DNA of 36,273 nucleotides from assembly GCA_000717735.1 (NCBI GenBank), contig JOBE01000065.1:1-36273 (forward strand). Direction: 5' to 3'. The translations under genes and the position numbers were made by a program. Positions 1 to 9,241 of this stretch are shown piece after piece; positions within the stretch are counted from its first letter, which is position 1, and the number at the start of each line of letters is the position of its first letter. Below the pieces are notes generated by a model that was given only the letters and a program-made list of their open reading frames with translations, did no database searches and had not been told where the DNA came from. This DNA is from Streptomyces griseoluteus (GTDB lineage: Bacteria; Actinomycetota; Actinomycetes; Streptomycetales; Streptomycetaceae).

Positions 1-111
1 GTTGATTTTTGGCACGCTGTTGAGTTCTCAAGGAACGGACGCTTCCTTTGTACTCACCCTCTCGGGCTTTCCTCCGGGCTTCCCTTCGGTACTTCGTTTC
101 CTGCGTTTCCG

Positions 112-140
112 ACTCTATCAGATCTTTCCGATCCGATTTC
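112..140 (-). promoter_or_regulatory. rRNA operon promoter, most downstream (P4-like)
   Basis: The minus strand reads TGATAGAGTC at 111-120, giving a -10 TAGAGT at 112-117. This sequence is characteristic of the last promoter in Streptomyces rRNA leaders. The -35 region at 17 bp spacing (135-140) reads GAAATC and is a poor match, as is usual for the internal rrn promoters. Confidence 0.65.
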
Positions 141-194
141 CTCGGTGCCTTCCGGTCCCTTTCGCTTTCGCTCCGGGGCCTTTCGGCGGTTCCG

Positions 195-223
195 ACTTTA
201 TCAGAATCATTTCGGCCGACCTA
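195..223 (-). promoter_or_regulatory. rRNA operon promoter, internal (P3-like)
   Basis: The minus strand reads TGATAAAGTC, giving a -10 TAAAGT at 195-200. The -35 position, 17 bp upstream at 218-223, reads TAGGTC and is weak. The -10 context is nearly the same as that of the element at 112-117, which supports tandem rrn promoters. Confidence 0.6.
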
Positions 224-296
224 ATCGGGGGCTTTCGTGATTCGGATGGAATCGGGGTGACTCCGTGGAATCGAATTCCTGACCGGAGTGAGTAAG

Positions 297-325
297 ACTC
301 TAGTTGGTTGCTGCCGAACTGTCCA
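297..325 (-). promoter_or_regulatory. rRNA operon promoter, second (P2-like)
   Basis: On the minus strand, TGGACA (320-325) and TAGAGT (297-302) are separated by exactly 17 bp. This is a good match to the vegetative HrdB-type consensus and lies in tandem with the other rrn promoters. Confidence 0.75.
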
Positions 326-344
326 GTTCCCAGACAACCGTTTA

Positions 345-373
345 AATCTACCTCCCCACGTCCGCCGTGTCAA
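345..373 (-). promoter_or_regulatory. rRNA operon promoter, most upstream (P1-like), near consensus
   Basis: On the minus strand, TTGACA (368-373) and TAGATT (345-350) are separated by exactly 17 bp. This is one of the best HrdB-type promoters in the window. Its -35 lies only 54 bp past the stop codon of the SpoIIM-like gene, and I see no strong terminator between them, so read-through from that gene into the rRNA leader is possible. Confidence 0.8.
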
Positions 374-426
374 CAGCTTTTGTGGGCACCGGAGGACACT
401 AACAGGTCGGCGGGGTCGTTCGCACA

Positions 427-1434
427 TCAGGCGGCCGTGGGCAGCTCCGCGCTGCGGTCCTGCTCTTCGAGGTCGCCCTGGGCGCCGGCGCGGGAGGCTC
501 GGCCGCCGAGGACGTAGACGTACGCCAGGAAGGCCAGCTCAGCGGCGATGCCGATGGTGATGCGGGCCCAGGTGGGCAGGCCGGACGGGGTGACGAAGCC
601 TTCGATCAGACCCGAGACGAAGAGGACCAGGGCCAGGCCGATCGCCATGCCGACGGCGGCCCGGCCACGTTCCGCGAGGGCCGCGCGGCGGGTCCTGGGA
701 CCTGGGTCGATGACCGTCCAGCCGAGACGGAGGCCGGTGCCGGCGGCCACGAAGACGGCGGTCAGTTCGAGCAGGCCGTGGGGAAGGATCAGGCCCAGGA
801 AGACGTCGAGGCGGCCGGCCGAGGACATCAGGCCGATGGCTACGCCGACGTTCAGCATGTTCAGGAAGAGGATCCAGAGCACCGGGATGCCCAGGAAGGC
901 GCCCAGGACCAGGCACATGGCGGCGGCCCGGGCGTTGTTCGTCCAGACCTGGGCGGCGAAGGACGCCGCCGGGTGGCTGGAGTAGTACGTCTCGTACTGG
1001 CCGCCCGGGCGGGTCATCTCGCGGAGTTCGACGGGGGCGCCGATGGCGGCCCGCACCTCCGGGTGCGTACCGATCCACCAGCCGATGAGCACCGCGAGCA
1101 GGGTGGAGAGGACGGCGGTGGGGATCCACCAGTGGCGTGAGCGGTAGACGGCTGCCGGGAATCCCGCGGTGAGGAAGCGGGCCGCGTCGCGCCAGGAGGA
1201 GCGGCGGGTGCCGGTGACGGTGGCGCGGGCGCGGGCCACGAGCTGGGTGAGCCGGGCCGTGAGCATCGGGTCCGGGGCGCTGGACCGGACGATCGAGAGG
1301 TGGGTTGCCGTGCGCTGGTACAGGGCGACGAGTTCGTCGGCCTCGGCGCCCGTGAGCTTGCCGCCCCGGCGCAGGAGGTGGTCGAGGCGTTCCCACTCGG
1401 CGCGGTGGGCGGTGACGTAGACGTCGAGGTCCAT
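427..1434 (-). CDS. Stage II sporulation protein M (SpoIIM/DUF95)-family membrane protein
   Basis: The predicted protein has 335 residues and starts at the ATG encoding MDLDVYVTAHRAEWERL; a GGAG lies about 12 nt upstream. An N-terminal soluble helical region of about 100 residues is followed by several hydrophobic segments. These include the family-typical LPHGLLEL and SGLIEGFVTPSG stretches, which I used to recognise SpoIIM/DUF95. In Bacillus, SpoIIM works with SpoIID and SpoIIP in peptidoglycan remodelling at engulfment. Actinobacterial members are widespread and their role is not established, so sporulation function is not implied. The gene is divergent from an RDD-family gene 118 bp away, a common actinobacterial pairing, and its 3' end runs toward the rRNA promoters. 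A long in-frame extension reaches 2346, but it is antisense to the RDD gene and is not credible. Confidence 0.85.
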   Translation of the reverse strand: MDLDVYVTAHRAEWERLDHLLRRGGKLTGAEADELVALYQRTATHLSIVRSSAPDPMLTARLTQLVARARATVTGTRRSSWRDAARFLTAGFPAAVYRSRHWWIPTAVLSTLLAVLIGWWIGTHPEVRAAIGAPVELREMTRPGGQYETYYSSHPAASFAAQVWTNNARAAAMCLVLGAFLGIPVLWILFLNMLNVGVAIGLMSSAGRLDVFLGLILPHGLLELTAVFVAAGTGLRLGWTVIDPGPRTRRAALAERGRAAVGMAIGLALVLFVSGLIEGFVTPSGLPTWARITIGIAAELAFLAYVYVLGGRASRAGAQGDLEEQDRSAELPTAA

Positions 1435-1552
1435 GATCGGCTGCTGCTCCAGGCATCGGCTGGGACGGGTCCGTACTGCTGCGGCGCGCTGCGGGTCAGC
1501 TTGGCAGACTGGCGTTCGGAGGGGTCGGGAAGGTCGGAGAAGGGTGGGTGCC

Positions 1553-2476
1553 GTGAGTGGGTTGGTGACGGGAGACGCCGTCGTACTGGAGTTGCAGCCC
1601 GCGCGGCTGCCGAGCCGGGCGTTGGCCGTGCTCATCGACCTCGTGGTGGTGTGGGCCGCGTACCTGCTGGTCGCGCTCGGGCTCGCGGTGGCCACGGCGT
1701 CCTTGGACGAGGCGGCCGTGATGGCCGTGTCCATCGCCGCCTTCCTGTTGATCCTGGTGGGGGCGCCGATCGCGGTGGAGACGCTGTCGCACGGGCGGTC
1801 GCTGGGGAAGATGGCCTGCGGCCTTCGCGTGGTGCGGGACGACGGGGGGCCCATCCGTTTCCGGCACGCGCTGGTGCGCGGGGCGATGGGGGTCGTGGAG
1901 ATCCTGATGACCTTCGGGGTCGTCGCCTGTATCGCAGCGCTGGTGTCGGAGCGGGGGCGGCGGCTCGGGGATGTCTTCGCGGGGACCTTGGTCGTGCGGG
2001 AGCGGATACCCGCGGCACGGATGTCGGCCGTGCCTCCTCCGCCGCCGTGGCTGGTGGGGCGCTTCTCCGGGCTCGATCTCTCGGCGGTGCCCGACGCTCT
2101 GTGGCTGGAGATACGGCAGTACCTGACGCGGGCGCGTGAGCTCGATCCTGCGGTGGGGCGGCGGCTCGCGGAGCGGCTGGCCGACGAGCTGGTGGCGCGG
2201 ACCGGTACGCCTCCGCCGGCCGGGGTGCCCGCCGACGCGTATCTGGCGGGAGTGATGGCCGAGCGACAGTCTCGGGAGGCACGGAGGGCGTTCGCCTCGC
2301 ACTCCGAGGCGGTCGTGACCGCCGGGACCGTTGGCACGACTGGCACGGCTGGGGTGGTCGGGATGGCTGGTGCGGCCGGGGTTTCGGGAGCGCCGGGTGG
2401 CGCCGGGCCGGGTGGTTCTTCTCCGGTGCCCGCTGTGGCTCCTCCGCCCGCTACCGGGTTCGCTCCGCCCGCCTGA
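1553..2476 (+). CDS. RDD family membrane protein
   Basis: The protein has 307 residues from a GTG start with AGAAGGG about 9 nt upstream. RDD features are visible: SRALAVLIDL near the N terminus, where the Arg and Asp are the signature residues, two or three hydrophobic segments, and GRSLGKMACGLRVVRDD leading into the next membrane segment. After about residue 250 the protein ends in a low-complexity Gly/Ala/Thr/Val/Pro tail, probably cytoplasmic. The family has no single known function; some members are transport-related. It is divergent from the SpoIIM-like gene, and its stop lies 3 bp from the convergent hypothetical gene. The frame stays open upstream to 1433, but the RBS and the start of homology favour 1553. 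Confidence 0.85.
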   Translation: MSGLVTGDAVVLELQPARLPSRALAVLIDLVVVWAAYLLVALGLAVATASLDEAAVMAVSIAAFLLILVGAPIAVETLSHGRSLGKMACGLRVVRDDGGPIRFRHALVRGAMGVVEILMTFGVVACIAALVSERGRRLGDVFAGTLVVRERIPAARMSAVPPPPPWLVGRFSGLDLSAVPDALWLEIRQYLTRARELDPAVGRRLAERLADELVARTGTPPPAGVPADAYLAGVMAERQSREARRAFASHSEAVVTAGTVGTTGTAGVVGMAGAAGVSGAPGGAGPGGSSPVPAVAPPPATGFAPPA

Positions 2477-2479
2477 ACA

Positions 2480-3094
2480 TCAGGGGAAGACCGACGGCGG
2501 TGTTTCCAGGGCTTCGAGTTCGATTCCGGGGGCTGCGAGGACCACGTCGCCGGCGATGTGGACGGTGTGCCGTTCGCCTGTGTCCAGAGCGCTGACCTGG
2601 TACTCGTCCACCATCAGGGGGCCGTTGTCAGTGGCGTGCGCTTCACTCTTCAGCAGGGCCCAGGACTGGTCGACCGTGAAGGGGGCGAGCACCGGGTCCG
2701 TGAAGGCGACGAGCCGGACACGGGTCTCGGGGGAAGCGGGGGTGAGACGCAGGAGTCGCGTGAGCGCGACGAGGAACGCCGGGGACGTGCCGGTGAAGGC
2801 GTGGGCGCGCACACTGCCTTCGGCGGCATGCGCGCCGGTGGGGTCCGTGCGGACCCAGGTGACGCCGTCGAGGGCCGCGCCGCGGACCTGCCAGCCGGCG
2901 GCGTGGAGTTCGAGGCGGATGGGGCGGCCGAGTTCGTCGACGGCCAGGTCGACGGAGCCGCGGTGGTCGCCGGAGGGGGTGGTGATCTGCGAGACGTAGC
3001 GCCAGCCGGAGGGGCCGGGGGCGCAGTGGAAGTGTTCTTCACCGAGGGGGGTGTGGTCGTGCGGGTCATGGAGCGAATATCGGCCGCGGGGCAT
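2480..3094 (-). CDS. Hypothetical protein, actinobacterial
   Basis: The predicted protein has 204 residues and starts MPRGRYSLHDPHDHTP. The start is set by GAGGA 7 nt upstream. I do not recognise a family. It has no signal peptide or membrane segment. It begins with a His/Asp-rich stretch and contains GDHRGSVDLAVDELGRP and a WALLKSEAHATDNGPL segment, giving an acidic, beta-rich appearance consistent with a soluble cytoplasmic protein. Third-position GC is as high as in the neighbours, which supports a real gene. It lies upstream of ahcY in gene order but is separated from it by a strong terminator, so it is probably transcribed on its own. Confidence 0.75.
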   Translation of the reverse strand: MPRGRYSLHDPHDHTPLGEEHFHCAPGPSGWRYVSQITTPSGDHRGSVDLAVDELGRPIRLELHAAGWQVRGAALDGVTWVRTDPTGAHAAEGSVRAHAFTGTSPAFLVALTRLLRLTPASPETRVRLVAFTDPVLAPFTVDQSWALLKSEAHATDNGPLMVDEYQVSALDTGERHTVHIAGDVVLAAPGIELEALETPPSVFP

Positions 3095-3149
3095 GGGTCG
3101 GTCCTCGGGAGGGAGCGCTTCCGGCAGGGCTGAGCGGGGGCGGGGACGG

Positions 3150-3186
3150 GGCAGACCCCCCGGCACGGGGGTGCGGGGGGCCTGCC
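3150..3186 (-). terminator. Terminator downstream of ahcY
   Basis: A long inverted repeat: GGCAG/CTGCC outer arms, a single mismatch, CCCCCC/GGGGGG, then GCAC/GTGC around a GGGG loop. It lies about 60 nt past the ahcY stop codon. It has no T-tract, which is normal for Streptomyces terminators. Confidence 0.75.
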
Positions 3187-3248
3187 TGATCCTCTACGGG
3201 TGTCCGGAGCGGCGTCGCGTCAGTGCGCGGGGCCGCCGGCCGGCCGCG

Positions 3249-4917
<1,669 letters not shown>

Positions 4918-4964
4918 TCCGCATCGGGCGGCACGGCGGTCCCGGCGGCCCCTGCGGACGCACG

Positions 4965-4996
4965 AGACCCCCGGGACCTCGGGGTCCCGGGGGTCT
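4965..4996 (-). terminator. Terminator downstream of the cation diffusion facilitator gene
   Basis: A perfect 14-bp GC-rich inverted repeat, AGACCCCCGGGACC and its complement, around a 4-nt loop. It lies 14 bp past the stop codon of the transporter gene and separates it from ahcY. Confidence 0.85.
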
Positions 4997-5010
4997 GGTG
5001 ACGGCGAAGG

Positions 5011-5976
5011 TCAGTGACCCGTGCCGTCCGGGGTCTTGGCCGGGTTCCGGCCGTTCGACGCGGCCGTCGCGCTGTAGATGTCGGGCTCCAGGTAGATGAC
5101 CCGGGCGATCGGGACGGCGGCGCGGATGCGCTCCTCGGCGGCGTTGATGGCGTTGGCGACCTCGGTGGCCGACTCGTCGTGCCGGACGGCGATCTTCGCC
5201 GCGACCAGGAGCTCCTCGGGGCCGAGGTGGAGCGTACGCATGTGGATGAGACGGGTGACGGTGGCGCCGTCGACGACCGCGTCCTCGATCTTCTTGACGT
5301 CCTCGACGCCGGCGGACTCGCCGAGCAGCAGCGACTTGGTCTCGGCGGCCAGCACGATCGCGATGACGATGAGCAGGATGCCGATGCAGAGGGTGCCGAT
5401 GCCGTCCCAGACGCCGTTGTCGGTCACCAGGGCGAGGCCGACGCCGCCGAGGGCGAGGATCAGGCCGACGAGGGCGCCGAGGTCCTCCAGGAGGACGACG
5501 GGCAGCTCGGGGGCCTTGGCGCGGCGGACGAACTGGGTCCAGGTCAGTCCGCCGCGGATCGCGTTGGACTCCTTGATGGCCGTACGGAAGGAGAAGGTCT
5601 CGGCGATGATCGCGAAGACGAGGACACCGACCGGCCAGTACCAGGCCTCGATCTCGTGCGGGTCGTGGATCTTCTCGTAACCCTCGTAGATGGCGAACAT
5701 GCCACCGACGGAGAACAGGACGATGGAGACGAGGAAGGCGTAGATGTACCGCTCGCGGCCGTAGCCGAAGGGGTGCTGCGGGGTCGCCTCGCGCTGGGCC
5801 TTCTTGCCGCCGAGGAGCAGCAGGCCCTGGTTGCCGGAGTCGGCGAGAGAGTGGACGCTCTCCGCGAGCATCGAGGACGAACCACTGAAGAGGTACGCCA
5901 CGAACTTGGCTACGGCGATCGCCAGGTTGGCGACGAGTGCCGCCACGATGGCCTTGGTTCCGCCTGACGCGCTCAT
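5011..5976 (-). CDS. Cation diffusion facilitator family transporter
   Basis: The 321-residue inner-membrane antiporter is of the CDF/SLC30 family, which exports Zn2+ or other divalent cations in exchange for protons. About six hydrophobic segments lie between residues 8 and 215, followed by a cytoplasmic domain of about 95 residues. The HSLAD motif at 42-46 supplies the His and Asp of the transport site. The matching motif in the later helix reads LLEDLGALVG (162-171), so the partner residues are Glu164/Asp165 rather than HxxxD, as I recall for the ZnT9-like branch. PFGYGRERY at 69-77 is typical of the branch. GAAGGGA lies about 12 nt before the ATG. It follows manA by 66 bp with no evident terminator, so co-transcription is possible. 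Substrate metal cannot be told from sequence. Confidence 0.92.
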   Translation of the reverse strand: MSASGGTKAIVAALVANLAIAVAKFVAYLFSGSSSMLAESVHSLADSGNQGLLLLGGKKAQREATPQHPFGYGRERYIYAFLVSIVLFSVGGMFAIYEGYEKIHDPHEIEAWYWPVGVLVFAIIAETFSFRTAIKESNAIRGGLTWTQFVRRAKAPELPVVLLEDLGALVGLILALGGVGLALVTDNGVWDGIGTLCIGILLIVIAIVLAAETKSLLLGESAGVEDVKKIEDAVVDGATVTRLIHMRTLHLGPEELLVAAKIAVRHDESATEVANAINAAEERIRAAVPIARVIYLEPDIYSATAASNGRNPAKTPDGTGH

Positions 5977-6042
5977 GGGTGTAAGTGGTCCCTTCGTCGG
6001 TGCACCGGCTCTGTCGCCGCGGTTCGGCCGGTCATTGTTGCA

Positions 6043-7194
6043 TCAGGCCACGACGGTGGCGCGGAAGACCGTCCCCGTACCGGCCAGCTCGACCGGCTCG
6101 CCCGCCGGCACGAAGACGGATTCGCCGGCGGCGAGGGTCGCTTCGCCCGCCGTCGGGCGGCCTGCGACGGCGAGGAGGATCTGCGGCGTCGGGCTGGTCA
6201 GGTCGGTCGGAGCGGCGCCCTCGGGCCGTACGAACCGGGACAGGCGGAACTCGTCGATCGGGGTGTCGTAGACCTCCTCGCCGGTCGGGGAGGCCTCGGG
6301 GCGCAGGACGTTCGGGTCGGTCGGCTCGAAGCGGACCACGCGCAGGAGTTCGGGGACGTCGATGTGCTTGGGGGTGAGTCCGCAGCGCAGCACGTTGTCG
6401 GAGTTGGCCATGATCTCGACGCCGAGGCCGTCGAGGTAGGCGTGGGGCACGCCCGCGCCCAGGTAGAGGGCCTCGCCGGGCTGCAGCCGGACCCGGTTGA
6501 GCAGCATCGCCGCGAGGACGCCGGGGTCGCCCGGGAAGTGGTGGGCGAGGTTGGCGTACGGGGCGTGGTCGCCGCCGAGGCGGTCGGCGGCGGCGACCGC
6601 CTCCGCGACGGTGTGCGCCGTCTCCTCCGGGTCGGCGGTCAGCAGGGCCGTCAGGACCTCGCGGAGGGCGGCCTCTTCGGGGTGGGCGTGGAGCAGGTCG
6701 ACGTACGGCTTGAGCGAGTCGATGCCGAGCGCGGCGATCGCGTCGGCGGCCTCGGTGGGGGCGCGGAAGCCGCACAGTCCGTCGAAGGGGGTGAGGGCGC
6801 AGATCAGTTCGGGCTTGTGATTGGCGTCCTTGTACGTGCGGTGCGGGGCGTCGATCGGGATGCCTGCGGCCTCCTCGGCCGCGTAGCCGGCCCGGGCCTG
6901 CGCCAGGTCGGGGTGGGCCTGGAGGGAGAGGGGGGCGCCGGCGGCGAGCACCTTCAGGAGGAACGGGAGGCGCGGTCCGAACTTCTCGACGGAACGCTCA
7001 CCCAGTTCGCGTACGGGATCGGCGTCGATCAGCTCGTGCAGCGAGCCGCGCGCGGTGAGGGAGGGGGCGCCGGGGTGGGCGCCCATCCACATCTCGGCCT
7101 GGGGCTCGCCGGTCGGGGCGATGCCGAGCAGTTCCGGGATGGCCGTCGTGGATCCCCAGGCGTAGGGGCGAACGGTGTTGACGAGGCGGTCCAT
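6043..7194 (-). CDS. manA: Mannose-6-phosphate isomerase, class I
   Basis: The 383-residue zinc enzyme interconverts fructose 6-phosphate and mannose 6-phosphate, the entry step to GDP-mannose and mannosylated glycoconjugates. Recognisable motifs are the N-terminal NTVRPYAWGS, the metal-site SLQAHPD near residue 92, and the signature VPHAYLDGLGVEIMANSDN followed by LRCGLTPKHID in the second half. The ATG has GAGGAG about 12 nt upstream. Together with manB (9242-10606) and the manC-like gene (22601-23683), the window carries a complete predicted route from fructose 6-phosphate to GDP-mannose. A G-rich repetitive spacer separates it from the SIS gene. Confidence 0.95.
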   Translation of the reverse strand: MDRLVNTVRPYAWGSTTAIPELLGIAPTGEPQAEMWMGAHPGAPSLTARGSLHELIDADPVRELGERSVEKFGPRLPFLLKVLAAGAPLSLQAHPDLAQARAGYAAEEAAGIPIDAPHRTYKDANHKPELICALTPFDGLCGFRAPTEAADAIAALGIDSLKPYVDLLHAHPEEAALREVLTALLTADPEETAHTVAEAVAAADRLGGDHAPYANLAHHFPGDPGVLAAMLLNRVRLQPGEALYLGAGVPHAYLDGLGVEIMANSDNVLRCGLTPKHIDVPELLRVVRFEPTDPNVLRPEASPTGEEVYDTPIDEFRLSRFVRPEGAAPTDLTSPTPQILLAVAGRPTAGEATLAAGESVFVPAGEPVELAGTGTVFRATVVA

Positions 7195-7319
7195 GGTGCC
7201 TGCCAGCTCCTCGGGGCGGTGACGGATGGTGAGGGGTGTCGGGAGACAGGTGACAGGGGGCGGGTGACGGGTGGGTGACGGGGTGGTGGACGGGGGGCTG
7301 TGGGGGTGTCGGGAGGTGT

Positions 7320-7361
7320 TGTGCCCTTGGTGGTGTGCCCTTGGTGGTGTGCCCTTGGTGG
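7320..7361. repeat. Short tandem repeat, 3 x 14 bp
   Basis: Three exact copies of TGTGCCCTTGGTGG lie head to tail at 7320-7333, 7334-7347 and 7348-7361, just past the 3' end of the SIS gene. The 7225-7305 stretch before it is also simple, with repeated GGTGACGG-like units. Slippage is a likely origin; function is unknown. Confidence 0.85.
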
Positions 7362-7369
7362 GACCTTGC

Positions 7370-8518
7370 CTAGGGCGCGGGGCGGGCCGGGGTGGTCAGG
7401 GAGAGGTAGACGGCTGCGAAGTCCGTCACCGCGAGCAGCTCCGCCAGCGTCTCCAGGTCGCCGCCCTCCTCCGGTTCCAGCTCGCTGACCGCCGTCTCGT
7501 GGCTGAGGGCCAGCTCGCGGGCGGCGTGGGCGGCGGTGAGGCCGTCCGACGGGCGGTCGCGGAGCAGGACCACCCTCGCCCGCAGCGCCTGCGGCTCGTC
7601 GACCCGGTCCCGGAAGAAGTCGTCCGGGTCGGCGCCGCCCGCGTAGTCGCCGGCGAGCAGCACGCCGTGGGCGGGCAGGGCCTCCGGAAGCTCGGCGGCC
7701 AGGGCGGGCAGCCCGGCCAGCTCCGCGAGGACCGCCGCGAAACGGCGGCCCGCCGGGCCCGCGGCGGCGCCCTCCGTCCAGATCAGCGGCAGCGAGTCCG
7801 CGAGCTCGGCGGCGAGCGTCTTCGCCGGGTTGCTGTACGTGGCGATGGCCGGGCCGCAGCGCTCTGCCGTACGGTCCAGCCGGTCGGCGACCTTCTCCAG
7901 GGTCTCGGGCGGCGCCTCCAGGAGACCCACCCGGTCGAGGAGCACGAGCAGCGGGGTGAACAGGGCCCACAGGGCGCCCGGGCTCGCTCCGATGTTCTCG
8001 GCGTACTCGTCGGGGGCCTCGTTCGGGGCGACGGCCATCGGGACGAACAGGCCGCGGGAGCCGTTGACCGTCTCGGCGAGCGGCGAGGCCTTCGGGGCGA
8101 CGGCGACGACGCTGATGCCGCGGCGGTACGCCTGCTCCGCGAGGAGGGCGAGGCCCGGTTCGGAGCCGTCCGTGGTCGGCAGCAGGAGGAGGTCCACCGA
8201 GCCGGCCCAGCCGGGCAGCGCCCAGCGCAGGGCGCCCGCGGCGGGGGCGACGCCGGTCGGCTGGAGGCGTACGACCGGGGCGGAGGCTCCTGCCAGGGCG
8301 CCGATCAGGTCGGCGACGGCCGCGGCGGCGGTGCCGGGGCCCGCGACGAGGACGGCGCGGGGGCGGCCTTCCGGGCGGAGTTCCGCGACTCCGGCCTCGG
8401 CGGCGTGCCGGGCCGCCGTACGTACCCGTGCGCCGGCCTCGGCCGCGCCGCGGAGGAGGCCGCGGCGGTCGGCCAGGGCGAGGTCGTCCGGGGCGTCGAG
8501 GAGGGTCTCGTCGAGCAT
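7370..8518 (-). CDS. SIS-domain protein, phosphosugar isomerase-like
   Basis: The 382-residue soluble protein is of the actinobacterial SIS (sugar isomerase) type found beside manA and manB. A SIS-like Rossmann fold is suggested by RAVLVAGPGTAAAAVADLIG near 54-73, DLLLLPTTDGSEP near 110, and YRRGISVVAVAP near 133. A second half carries ATYSNPAKTLAAELADSLPLIW, resembling bifunctional phosphoglucose/phosphomannose isomerases in which a phosphosugar is bound between the two SIS halves. The start is supported by GGAGG 9 nt upstream. The context suggests hexose-phosphate handling for GDP-mannose or UDP-sugar supply, but activity is not proven; a regulatory SIS protein is also possible. Confidence 0.8.
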   Translation of the reverse strand: MLDETLLDAPDDLALADRRGLLRGAAEAGARVRTAARHAAEAGVAELRPEGRPRAVLVAGPGTAAAAVADLIGALAGASAPVVRLQPTGVAPAAGALRWALPGWAGSVDLLLLPTTDGSEPGLALLAEQAYRRGISVVAVAPKASPLAETVNGSRGLFVPMAVAPNEAPDEYAENIGASPGALWALFTPLLVLLDRVGLLEAPPETLEKVADRLDRTAERCGPAIATYSNPAKTLAAELADSLPLIWTEGAAAGPAGRRFAAVLAELAGLPALAAELPEALPAHGVLLAGDYAGGADPDDFFRDRVDEPQALRARVVLLRDRPSDGLTAAHAARELALSHETAVSELEPEEGGDLETLAELLAVTDFAAVYLSLTTPARPAP

Positions 8519-8959
8519 GGGGCGGTGCCTCCGGTCGCGTCAGGTTGGTGCGGGCGGCGGTTCGGTGCGGGGCCTCGTGGTGCACCCTGCCTTCGCCCGG
8601 GCTTGTCGCCTTCCCAGCCGCACCACCCGTGCGGCTGGGAAGGCAGAGGTGCGGGTCTTCCCTGGGGGTGCTCGCCGTCGCCGACGGGCCCTCCTGGGAG
8701 GGGACGGGAGGGGCGGGGCGAGGCGTCGGGCGCGGTTCGGGGCGGGTTGCGCACCGGCTTCGGTCGCCTGGGCCGCCTGCCGGTTGCCGTGCCCTTCGGA
8801 GCGATCCCGTGCTGCCGCCGGGTGGACGCCCCTATGGCCGCCAGCCCTGCCGGCGATGGAGGCTCGTGCCTGTGGCCGGGTGGCCCTGCCGGCCGGCCGG
8901 TCGCCCTGCCGTCGGCGGCGGGTAGGGCCCTGCTTCGGGTGGACGCCCGGGTTCCGGGG
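8519..8959. other. Intergenic region with a perfect hairpin; no gene seen
   Basis: This 441-bp GC-rich spacer lies between two leftward genes. Open frames exist on both strands but are Pro/Arg/Gly-rich shadows with no RBS or recognisable protein. The notable structure is the hairpin at 8608-8644. A small palindrome, CCCTCC-TG-GGAGGG, follows near 8689-8702. The rest shows nothing I can assign. Confidence 0.6.
8608..8644. repeat. Perfect 16-bp inverted repeat, terminator-like or palindromic intergenic element
   Basis: GCCTTCCCAGCCGCAC and its exact complement flank a CACCC loop. It lies 316 bp after the Trm112 stop and 90 bp before the SIS start, so it could end the Trm112 transcript, be part of the SIS leader, or be a dispersed palindromic element of the Streptomyces type. 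Confidence 0.7.
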
Positions 8960-9142
8960 TCAGGCCGGGCGGCGGGCCTCGTCCGTCAGGAGGACCGGGA
9001 TGTTGTCGCGGACCGGGTAGGCGAGGCCGCACTCCGGGCTGGTGCAGATCAGTTCGGGGGTTTCGTCCGCCGTGCGGTCGTTCAGCGGAGCGTGGCACGC
9101 GGGGCAGGCCAGGATCTCCAGGAGGCCGGCTTCGAGCGGCAT
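8960..9142 (-). CDS. Trm112-family zinc-ribbon protein
   Basis: The 60-residue protein has a zinc ribbon built from Cys13-x2-Cys16 (ACPAC) and Cys33-x4-Cys38 (ICTSPEC), followed by the family-typical LAYPVRDNIPVLL. Eukaryotic and archaeal Trm112 proteins activate tRNA, rRNA and release-factor methyltransferases; in bacteria the role is usually unknown, so partner assignment is inference. GAAGGGA lies 6 nt before the ATG. It sits between manB, from which it is separated by a strong terminator, and the SIS gene. It is short and easily missed, but the conserved residues make it secure. Confidence 0.92.
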   Translation of the reverse strand: MPLEAGLLEILACPACHAPLNDRTADETPELICTSPECGLAYPVRDNIPVLLTDEARRPA

Positions 9143-9195
9143 GGGGTGTCCCTTCGAACAGACGGTGATGGTGCCCCTTCGGGCCAGGTCAGCCT

Positions 9196-9233
9196 ACCGC
9201 CGGGGAACGGGGGGCGCCCCGTTCCCCGGCGGT
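9196..9233 (-). terminator. Terminator downstream of manB
   Basis: A perfect 17-bp GC-rich inverted repeat, ACCGCCGGGGAACGGGG and its complement, around a GGCG loop, 8 bp past the manB stop codon. It separates manB from the Trm112 gene. Confidence 0.9.
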
Positions 9234-9241
9234 CGGCCCGG

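Larger units (their letters stand above)
1..337 (-). promoter_or_regulatory. rRNA operon leader region (16S lies off the left edge)
   Basis: Read on the minus strand, this stretch matches the conserved region upstream of Streptomyces 16S rRNA genes. It has repeated GGAAA/CGAAAG purine-rich stretches, then AGCCCGAGAGGGTGAG (about 58-73) and CCTTGAGAACTCAACAGCG (about 14-32), the conserved actinomycete motif that precedes the antitermination and RNase III processing region. Four promoter-like elements, listed separately, point the same way. The 16S gene should begin roughly 200 nt beyond position 1. No protein gene is credible here. The leader identity comes from recognition of the conserved motif; the exact transcript ends are inferred. 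Confidence 0.85.

Noticed and set aside
1435..2346. In-frame upstream extension of the SpoIIM-like gene
   Set aside because: It runs antisense through the RDD gene and is Ser/Thr/Arg-rich; homology begins at the ATG at 1434.
8305..8925. Possible small genes in the Trm112-SIS spacer
   Set aside because: The frames available on both strands overlap the SIS gene, lack RBSs and translate to Pro/Arg/Gly-rich sequence without recognisable features.
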